Positions 56,011-64,000 of a stretch of 64,000 bases of DNA are shown in pieces. Below the pieces are notes generated by a model. The model saw nothing but the letters and a program-made list of their open reading frames with translations, did no database searches and was not told the DNA's origin. The stretch is taken from positions 878,001 through 942,000 of the forward strand of contig JADPYG010000089.1 of NCBI GenBank assembly GCA_017654735.1. Direction: 5' to 3'. Position 1 is the first letter of the stretch. Each line of letters starts with the position of its first letter. The position numbers and the translations under genes were made by a program. Source of the DNA: Vishniacozyma victoriae. Lineage: Eukaryota > Basidiomycota > Tremellomycetes > Tremellales > Bulleribasidiaceae.

Positions 56011-59000
56011 ATGCTACGAACGATACAACGTCGTCTACCCCTCTCTACTCTCTCGCGAACACCACGCACACTCTCCGCCTTCCCTTCCAAATGTATCGCA
56101 AAAAGGACATATGCTTCGGAAACGTCGATCCCTCCTAGTCCTAATGACGATTTCGCATCTGGAGGTAACGCCTACTATGCCGAGGAGTACGTCTAGCAGT
56201 GACACCAAAGTTATCAAGCTGATAAACAGGATGTACAAGAGCTGGAAACAGGATCCTAAATCCGTCCACATCTCTTGGGCGGCGTATTTCGGTGGTTTGG
56301 ACAAGGGTATGCAATCAAAGGATGCTTTCAGCCCACCTCCAAGTCTCTCTGGATCTATGCCAGTTCCAGCCGATGGTAGTCCTCAACTAGCTGTCGAAGG
56401 AGACAAGGATGTCACCGACTACTTGAAGGTACGCCATATACTCTTCTCGCTGAATCCAGCTGACATGTAGGTCCAACTCCTTGTCCGAGCATACCAAGTT
56501 CGTGGTCACCATATCGCCAACCTCGACCCTCTACGTATCCTCAGCGCCGACTTAGACTCTAAAGTCCCACCAGAGCTCAAGTTGGATTACTACGGATGGA
56601 CCGAGGCGGATTTGAGCAAAGAGTTCAAGCTCAGCACTGCTATCCTACCCAGGTTCCAGGGTACCGTTCCCGGAGATAAGATGACTCTTGGAGAGATCAT
56701 CAATGAGCTCAAGACCATGTACTGTAAGTTTATCCCGTGAATCCGTCGAGGCGAGGCTGACCCGCAGGCCACCACATTGGTGTTCAATACGTCCACATTG
56801 CCGACAGAGAACAGTGTGATTGGATCCGTGAGCGAGTCGAGATCCCATCGCAGTGGAAATACACGACCGAAGAAAAGAGGATGATCTTGGACCGAACCAT
56901 GTGGTCTGAACTTTTCGAGAAATTCATCGCTTCCAAGTACCCCAACGAAAAGCGATTCGGTCTCGAAGGTTGTGAATCCCTTGTTCCCGGTATGAAGGCT
57001 TTGATTGATCGATCCGTCGATGCTGGTGTCAAGTCGATCGTCATGGGTATGCCCCATCGTGGACGATTGAACGTTCTCGGAAACGTTATTCGTAAACCCA
57101 TCGAAGCGATCTTGAACGAATTCGCTGGACCTAAAGATGCCGATGATTCTGGAGGTGGTGATGTCAAGTACCACTTGGGAGCCAACTACGTCCGACCTAC
57201 CCCCTCCGGTAAAAAGGTTTCGCTATCCCTCGTCGCCAACCCTTCCCATCTAGAGGCCGAAGACCCTGTTGTCCTTGGTAAGACCCGAGCGATCCAGCAT
57301 TTCGAAGGTGACGAAGACACACATACTTCCGCCATGGGTGTGTTGTTGCACGGTGATGCCGCTTTCGCCGGTCAGGGTGTCGTTTACGAGACCATGGGAA
57401 TGCAGAACCTCCCCCAGTACGGTACTGGTGGAACTATCCATTTGATTGTCAACAACCAAATTGGTTTCACTACCGATCCACGATTCGCTCGATCCACTCC
57501 TTACCCATCCGATATCGCCAAGTCGATCGACGCTCCCATCTTCCACGTCAATGGTGACGATGTCGAGGCTGTCAACTATGTTTGTTGTCTTGCTGCCGAC
57601 TGGCGAGCCAAGTTCAAGAAGGATGTCGTTATCGATATTGTCTGTTACCGACGATACGGACATAACGAGACTGATCAACCTTCTTTCACCCAGCCAAAGA
57701 TGTACAAAGCTATTCAGAACCAGCCTACTGTCCTGTCCATCTACACCGACAAACTCATCAAGGAGGGTACATTCACCGAGAAGGAGATTGACGAGCACCG
57801 ACAATGGGTTTGGGGCATGTTGGAAAAGGCACAAGACGCTTCGAAAGACTACAAGCCTTCTGCCCGTGAATGGCTTTCGTCATCTTGGGAAGGATTCCCC
57901 ACACCCAAGGAATTGGCAGAAAACGTCCTACCTCACCACCCAACCGGAGCCGATGAGCACGTCTTGAAGCAGGTCGGAAACGTCATCTCATCCTTCCCAG
58001 AGGGATTCACACCACACAAGAATCTCGCTCGAATCATTTCCAACCGAGGAAAAGCCGTCAACGAGGGTAAAGGTATCGATTGGTCGACTGCCGAAGCTCT
58101 TGCTTTCGGTACCCTATGTTTGGAGGGAACCCACGTCCGAGTTTCCGGTCAGGATGTTGAGCGAGGTACTTTCTCTCAACGACATGCTGTTGTCCACGAC
58201 CAGGAGAATGAGAGCACGTATACCCCTCTCAAGCATCTTGGATCGGAGCAAGGTTCATTCACTGTTACCAACTCGCATCTCTCTGAATTCGGTACGCTTG
58301 GTTTCGAACTTGGTTACTCGCTCGTTTCGCCAAACAGTTTGACCATGTGGGAAGCTCAATTCGGTGATTTCGCGTAAGTTCATCTTACAGCTGACTAGTA
58401 CCAAAAGCTGACGATTAGAAACAACGCACAGTGTATCATTGATCAATTCATCGCTGCCGGTGAACGTAAATGGTTACAGCGAACCGGCTTAGTTCTCAGC
58501 TTGCCACACGGATACGATGGTCAGGGACCTGAACATTCGTCTGGTCGAATTGAGCGATTCTTGCAACTATGTGATGACGAGCCTCGAATCTACCCATCGC
58601 CAGAAAAGCTCGACCGTCAACACCAGGACTGCAACATGCAGATTGTCTACGCTACCACACCCGCCAACTACTTCCATGTTCTTCGACGACAAAACTTGAG
58701 AGAGTTCCGAAAACCTGTACGTCCTTTGCGTACCTACATTTGAATTACGACTGATGTGTAGCTCATCATCTTCTTCTCGAAATCTTTGCTACGACACCCA
58801 CTCGCCAAATCTCCTCTCGAGGACTTTGTCGGAGAGACCCATTTCGAGCGATACATTCCCGAGCCCCATCTCGAGTCTTTGGTCGCTCCAGAGAAGATCC
58901 GACGACATATCCTATGTTCTGGACAAGTCTACTTCCAGCTCCTCAAGGAACGTGAAGACCGAAAGATTGACGATGTCGCCATCTCCAGGATTGAGCAATT

Positions 59001-59324
59001 GTCACCATTACCCTACGATCTCCTAACTCCTCATCTCGATACCTACCCCAACGCCGACCTCGTATGGGCACAGGAGGAGGTGAGTCTTCTCAAAATTCAC
59101 TTGATTTGAATAACACTGATAAACAGCCATTGAACAATGGAGCATGGACCTATGTTCAGCCTCGATTGATCACTGCTCTAAAAGAGACCAAGAACCATAA
59201 AGAGAAGGTCCCAATTTACGCTGGTCGAAAACCAAGTTCATCAGTTGCAACTGGATCCAAGAACGCCCACAAGGCCGAGATTGCATTGATCAATGAGATG
59301 GCTTTCGGGGATCAGGCTGCTTGA
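56011..59324 (+). CDS. KGD1: 2-oxoglutarate dehydrogenase E1 component, mitochondrial
   Basis: Thiamine-diphosphate enzyme that decarboxylates 2-oxoglutarate and passes the succinyl group to the lipoyl arm of E2; TCA cycle, matrix. The start [18 protein letters not shown] is an Arg/Ser/Leu leader ending about [10 protein letters not shown]. Features in order: [145 protein letters not shown], the ThDP/Mg site [14 protein letters not shown], and [18 protein letters not shown]. The transketolase-like second half has [20 protein letters not shown], and [20 protein letters not shown]. Six or seven introns, with one very long central exon of about 1.6 kb. Length about 1000 residues, typical. Codon bias is strong, which fits high expression. 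Confidence 0.96.
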
Positions 59325-59625
59325 GCGGGATGGAGCAGAGTGAGAGACGAAGATGGGTTTCAATAAGCATATGTACGATACATTCAGTATACAGATAGCT
59401 ATTCATGCATAAGCTACGTCTACTACATCTACGACACAGCAGGCATTAGGCCAAAAATAAATCACTCACGCATTTGATCGACGACCCTGAGACGCGTCTT
59501 TATATTAAAGTTGGACCGTGTTCATTGTTCGTAGCAGAACACTCTCATTCTTGTACCCGCATAACGAGGACAGCTAACGAGGAAGGAAGACTTCGATCAT
59601 ATACCGAGCGTGGAGCTAGAAAGCA
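59325..59625. other. Intergenic, KGD1 3' flank and transporter promoter
   Basis: About 300 bp between genes on the same strand. Nothing recognised beyond leader- and UTR-like sequence. Confidence 0.4.
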
Positions 59626-61360
59626 ATGTCGCCAGAACCATCATACCCCCAGTCCCCCACTCGTCCATACGCCTCAACATCCACTCAACCTCAATCTCCA
59701 ACAGCCCGAAAGACGTCTCCAATGACATATAACGATACAGATGAGAAAGAGGGTGTGATAGGATTAGGTCTGGGCTTGGGGGCGGCAGAGAAGGGGAAGG
59801 CGAAAGCTGTGAGTCGTTGCGCTGATGATCTAGAGTGGAGGAGAGGCTGATGAGTAGGATGATGTGGTTGAGAAGAAGGTATTGGGGGCTGCTGCTATTA
59901 GTATGTCGAATTTCACTGACAGGGAACTGATGATAGTACCTATATGGATTGCGTTGTCCTCGACTGTCATCTTATATAACAGTAAGTCAGCTGACGGACC
60001 TGCAGTATAGATCGCAGCTGAGACGATCAGAATATCTATATACGAATCTAGATTTCCCATATGTAAGTCTTCTGCAACATATTCGACCATGGGCATTGCT
60101 GATTGACGTAGCCAGTCTTCATGTAGGTCCAAAGACAGCCAAGTGCGGGAATAGGACTGATGGTAGAACATCATACCACTTAGGATGTGCAGTTCGTCAT
60201 TCCGTCTCCTTTCTCGAACATTTCTGATGAAAGGCAATAGGGACACGTATACTACGAGCGACCACGAGTTTGATGGACGGCCTGGAAAGTGTTGATATGA
60301 CCGTATGTCCCCTCCTTCCTGCTCTATACTGACAGAAGCGCGAATTATACTTGAAATCAATCGTACCCATAGGGATCCTATTCTCCGGATCGCTCATTCT
60401 CAGTAATACTGCCTACTTGACGTTCGTCTAGCCTTGATCATCAATTTAATGGATGGGGCTGATAGTCAGGTTAAGCGTATCGTTCATTCAAATGTTGAAA
60501 GCTTTCACTCCAGTGGCTATACTCCTAATCTCGGCTCTATTCAAGATTCAACATCTGAATCAGAGATTGATCTTGATAGTCCTTGTTTGTCTTCTTCTCC
60601 TCGTTTTCTTCGGGGAAGGTAGGCTAATCAGTAGATGATCTCGGTCGGATGCGCTATGGCTGCTTATGGGGAATTACATTTTGAAATGTTTGGATTCCTG
60701 TGTCAGGCCAGCGCTGTTGCTGTAAGTCCATCTCTATTAGTGGAATGGTAGCTGATGTGTAGTTTGAGGCTTCGTGAGCTAGATATCCATTGATCGAGAG
60801 CAAGACTAATATTCCAGTCGACTGGTGATGATCCAGATCCTCCTTCAAGGGTTAAAGGTATGTACCCCAACTGAAGTAATCTGACAACTTAGATGGATCC
60901 CCTCGTTTCACTCCATTACTACGCTCCAGTATGCCCTATCATCAATTGTCAATCTCGGCAGGACTGACGGCAGGTATGCGCACTGATCAACGCTTGTTTC
61001 ATCCCTTTTACAGAAGGTTTAGCTCCTTTCCGCGAATTATCAAGAATAGGTCCTTTGATCCTACTCTCAAACGCTGGAGTGGCATTTGGATTGAACGTCG
61101 CGGCGGTATTCCTAATAGGAGCAGCAGGCGGTCTTGTCCTGACTCTAGCGGGTGTCTTTAAGGTATGTCCACAATGAGGAGAGGGCTGATGTGTAGGATA
61201 TCTTGTTGATTACATCGAGCTGTTTGTACTTCGGAAGTGTGATTACACCTATACAGATCCTTGGTATGTCCCAATCAACCCAAAGCTGATGCTGATGACA
61301 GGATACGCATTAGCTCTGGCTGGACTAATGACGTATAAGAACGCTTCGAGTAAATCGTAG
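59626..61360 (+). CDS. TPT-family (DMT) nucleotide-sugar/triose-phosphate-type transporter
   Basis: Ten-helix drug/metabolite superfamily transporter of the SLC35-like TPT group, likely Golgi or ER. The start MSPEPSYPQSPTRPYAST opens a disordered cytosolic tail of about 60 residues. Helices: IPIWIALSSTVILYNKYLYT, then LDFPYPVF, SYHLGCAGTRILRATT, LYLKSIVPIGILFSGSLILS, NTAYLTLSVSFIQMLKAFTP, VAILLISALF, LMISVGCAMAAYGELHFEMF, RLVMIQILLQGLKMDPLVSL, HYYAPVCALINACFIPF, NAGVAFGLNVAAVFLIGAAG and a Gly-rich final pair GYALALAGLMTYKNA. At least 12 introns; the exon giving PVF is only about 11 nt. Two introns need the rare donor GTTCGT (near 60204 and 60423) and one needs GTTTGT (near 60585). The substrate is not known; the family includes GDP-mannose and UDP-sugar carriers. 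Confidence 0.82.
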
Positions 61361-61646
61361 TCTATCATGGATACAATATCACGGCCGACACTACAACAAG
61401 AAACAGGAGACGATCCTTTAAGTATAACAAATGCTGTGTTCAAACTCCTAATCATGTTCTGGATTGATGAATAGCGATACTCAAAGGTAGGACATTATTC
61501 CGTAAGAACCTAAAGGATCCAAGAGATTGGGTCAATCAGGAAATCAGTGACCCCCGAGTCTTGGAAGTTGACATTGTTCCTTTGTACTGATTAAGGGGAA
61601 ATGGCCTTCCAACCTCTGGACTCGTAGTGAGGAGCTGGAAGAGTCA
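61361..61646. other. Intergenic between transporter and membrane protein gene
   Basis: Under 300 bp between the TAG at 61358-61360 and the candidate start at 61647. No supported gene. Confidence 0.4.
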
Positions 61647-63999
61647 ATGGGGAACCTTTACCCATTCTCATTCTCACTCTTACTCTCAACTCTCGTTTCC
61701 ACTACCATCATCACTTTCACCTCCTCGCTCGGTGGACCCTCCTAACATCCGAAACCATCGACGACCTTGACGAATCAAATCGCGCGGAGAGAACAGTGGA
61801 GGAATACTAAGGATATACTATAGGAAGTGGAGAGGATGTCGTGTCAATCTACACCGATATCGACAAGATGGACGACTACCACGTACGTCCACTCTATAGT
61901 TGTGTCTATGATGAGCTGATGTATCAGGTCAAACGTCCCAGCTACCGGTACGGTCGTACATACGTCCATCATAACCCTCAAACCACAAATCTCCACTTCT
62001 CTCCTTGGTTCCTGCATCTCCACCCGCCCCGCCCTTCCGACAGGAGCATTACAGGTATCAACCAAGAAGACCAAGAGGGAATCGTCCTCCGACTCCTCAC
62101 TGGATGGGACCAAGGAAGATCTAGTACTCGATACCAGTACAACAAAGGAACGCCATCATCAGAGACAGGTACAAGCTCAAGTCCCATCCGGCTTACCATC
62201 CGATTGTATATCTTGGACTATTAAACCTATTTTATCCACTGCGATTGGGACGTTGAGTACGAGTTTGGCAACTAGTACGGTTGTTTCTACTACCGTCACC
62301 ACGGTCTGGGTTCCGGGAGAGACGATCTGGGGTGGATGTCAGGGGTCCTCGTCGGCTGTTACAAGTTCTGTGGAAGGTTCTTCTGCGGCGTCTTCGACAT
62401 CTGTCGAGACTTCTTCACCTGCCCCAACCTCCAACTCTTCGGCCGAGACGACCCCAGTATCATCCGAAGAGTCAAGTAGTGCATCTACAGAGGTATCAAC
62501 CTCACCATCGTCATCCTCAGAGTCAAGCTCGGCCTCGTTGAGCTCGGCATCATCGACCAAACAATGGATTGACGAGACCTCCAAGTTGAATAGTAGTGAG
62601 TATAAACTACCTCTGCTCGAGGGTGTACACTAATGAAAGCAGTGGCTTCCGTCCTTGCATCACAAGGCACACTTTCAACGACCCTCTCCGCGACTCTTAC
62701 CTCAAACGCAACCACTCTAGCAGCTACAACCGGGACAAGTCAAATAATCACCACCACCTCCGAAGTCCCGATCGTTCCAGTTGCCATTGTTCCTACCTCC
62801 TCAACCTCGTCGAGCAAACGACCAATGATGTCCGACACCTCATCTGCTGATTCTGGGGCTGCGACCCAAGGTGCTATGGCGGTTGATTCCGGTCGTGATA
62901 AAGCTGTTTCGGTCGGTGCTACCATTGGCGGGATTATTGGGTTGTTTGGGCTTATCGCCTTGATCCTCATGGGAGTCAGGTATTACATGAGGTGGAAGAG
63001 GGGTAATAATCGCAAAACAATCTTGATGAGGCAGAGTTGGTATCCTGCTGGATACGATGGTCCTGATCACATGATTCCCGACTCCGACGAGGTCAGTCCC
63101 CCTTGGTGATGCAAAGACAGAGACTAATGGGTTAGAAAAATCAAGATCAATCCCATATCTCATTCTTCTCGATGAATGGCAAGAATGCAATTGCAGGTGG
63201 AGCAAGTGGTAGTGAGACCAAACGGAAATCAAAGCGGTTCCCAGGTCTAAACGTCCCTCACGTCCCCACCTTCTTTCCATACTCGAAAAACAATCGAGAC
63301 GTCCTAGACGAAGACGACCAAGATCTCTCCGCTCAAGATGCTAAACCCCTCGCCATGCCAGCTATCTCCGCGGGTATGAAACCAAACAAGGTATTCTCCG
63401 CTCTCTGGTCTCCTCGAAAAGCACCGGATTCACCTTGGGAGAAATATGCCGATGAACCTATAGATGGCTCTAGTCGGAATCGAGATGTAAACCCACCGAG
63501 AAGGATCATGACTCGCCCACCAGGATTTGATGGAGTGGTAGGACCTCCTAAATTGGATTATCAACCTGCTCAAGGACACATGTCGTGGGGTCTACAACGA
63601 CCACCAGTGGGTTCCGGGACGAAATCAAGACCCAATTTGGAATGGGGTCATTCGTATGCTGCTTCAACTGTAAACCCAAATCCGAGGTATTCCGTCATGC
63701 CTCCTCTGCCTCCATCCTCATCCTCACTCAACAGACCATTCGTCCCTGGCCCCATCATCCCTCCCTCACCCACTGAAGAATCCGTTTATTCAAAGAGGGA
63801 TTCACAGCATTCAGGACGTGAGTCCAGGCAATCAAGGCAATCGAGACAATCGTTCCATAGTCATCGTAATCGACAATCAGGCCAATCCAACCTAAACCCC
63901 ACTTCACTGAATCGCAAACCCAGCCGAAACTCCAATCCCGACTTACGATCCGCCATCTTATCCAGAGCATCAGCATCCGCAGCATCACTAGGAAACTGA
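61647..63999 (+). CDS. Ser/Thr-rich single-pass membrane protein (wall sensor-like)
   Basis: Layout: possible signal peptide, long Ser/Thr-rich outer part, one membrane helix and a long basic, Pro/Ser-rich inner part. This is the layout of fungal wall-stress sensors and related mucin-like proteins, but no WSC or other named domain is seen. The candidate start at 61647 gives MGNLYPFSFSLLLSTLVSTT, signal-like; joining it in phase needs an unusual GTGGAC donor near 61729. The next safe exon starts near 61836 (MSCQSTPISTRWTTTT), and then PATGTVVHTSIITLKPQIST, VSTTVTTVWVPGETIWGGCQ and a Ser run. The membrane helix is GATIGGIIGLFGLIALILMG, followed by VRYYMRWKRGNNRK. The inner part has FPGLNVPHVPTFFPYSK and an SRQSRQSRQSFHSHRNRQSG repeat. 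It stops at 63997-63999, the last bases but one of the window. The 5' end is not certain. Confidence 0.65.
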
Positions 64000-64000
64000 T

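Noticed and set aside
57250..57834. Minus-strand frames of about 190 codons inside KGD1
   Set aside because: Shadow of a strongly codon-biased exon; the plus strand is an unmistakable 2-oxoglutarate dehydrogenase.

Overview
The window reads as nuclear DNA of a basidiomycete yeast of the Tremellales, close to Cryptococcus or Kwoniella. The reasons are dense genes split by many introns of about 45-65 nt with GTAAGT, GTACGTCC or GTATGTCC donors and CTGAC or CTGAT branch sites close to the AG, very short gene spacing, and a gene set typical of that group (one G1 cyclin, a Rom2-type RhoGEF, TPT-type transporters). The species cannot be named from the window alone. All gene models below were spliced by hand from splice motifs and protein family knowledge. 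Start and stop coordinates are given; exon ends are approximate.

Layout. 0.5-6.4 kb: IML2 (-) and a DHA2-like MFS transporter (+) share a promoter. 6.4-10.8 kb: accessory region with a diverged 197-bp-period duplication, a small secreted protein whose start codon appears to be ATA, and a decayed or unresolved gene. 10.8-12.4 kb: secreted histidine acid phosphatase (-) with Pho4-like sites. 13.1-14.3 kb: acidic unknown protein with an apparent +1 frameshift. 15.3-16.9 kb: ASC-1/Rqt4 zinc-finger protein. 17.2-19.0 kb: mitochondrial aspartate aminotransferase (-). 19.9-21.9 kb: unknown protein. 21.9-24.1 kb: gene-poor. 24.1-25.5 kb: haem-thiolate peroxygenase (-). 25.5-30.0 kb: a 4.5-kb gene-free stretch leading into the G1 cyclin CLN1 (30.0-31.8). 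33.6-35.7 kb: sugar transporter with CGGWCCG sites upstream and a likely 3-nt exon. 36.1-40.2 kb: valyl-tRNA synthetase (-) with two in-frame starts for mitochondrial and cytosolic forms. 40.5-45.0 kb: AP-2 mu, dynactin p27 (-) and a Pep12-type syntaxin. 45.6-50.2 kb: two small unknown proteins and ROM2 (-). 50.5-54.2 kb: acylphosphatase, a malonyl-transacylase-like protein that has lost its catalytic residues, and TRAPP subunit Trs31 (-). 54.3-59.3 kb: UBR7 (-) and 2-oxoglutarate dehydrogenase E1 (+) share a 217-bp promoter. 59.6-64.0 kb: a TPT-family transporter and a Ser/Thr-rich single-pass membrane protein that ends at the window edge.

Most genes are housekeeping and work in membrane traffic (AP-2, dynactin, syntaxin, TRAPP, nucleotide-sugar-type transporter), mitochondrial metabolism (AAT1, KGD1, dual-targeted VAS1, transacylase-like protein), cell wall and growth control (ROM2, CLN1) and nutrient uptake (sugar and MFS transporters, acid phosphatase). 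The most unusual item is the transacylase-like protein at 51371-53036, which by hand alignment has lost the nucleophile Ser, the His, the substrate Arg and the oxyanion Gln of the FabD/Mct1 family while keeping the fold-level sequence and an N-terminal mitochondrial-type leader. No tRNA, rRNA, CRISPR array or intact transposon was seen.
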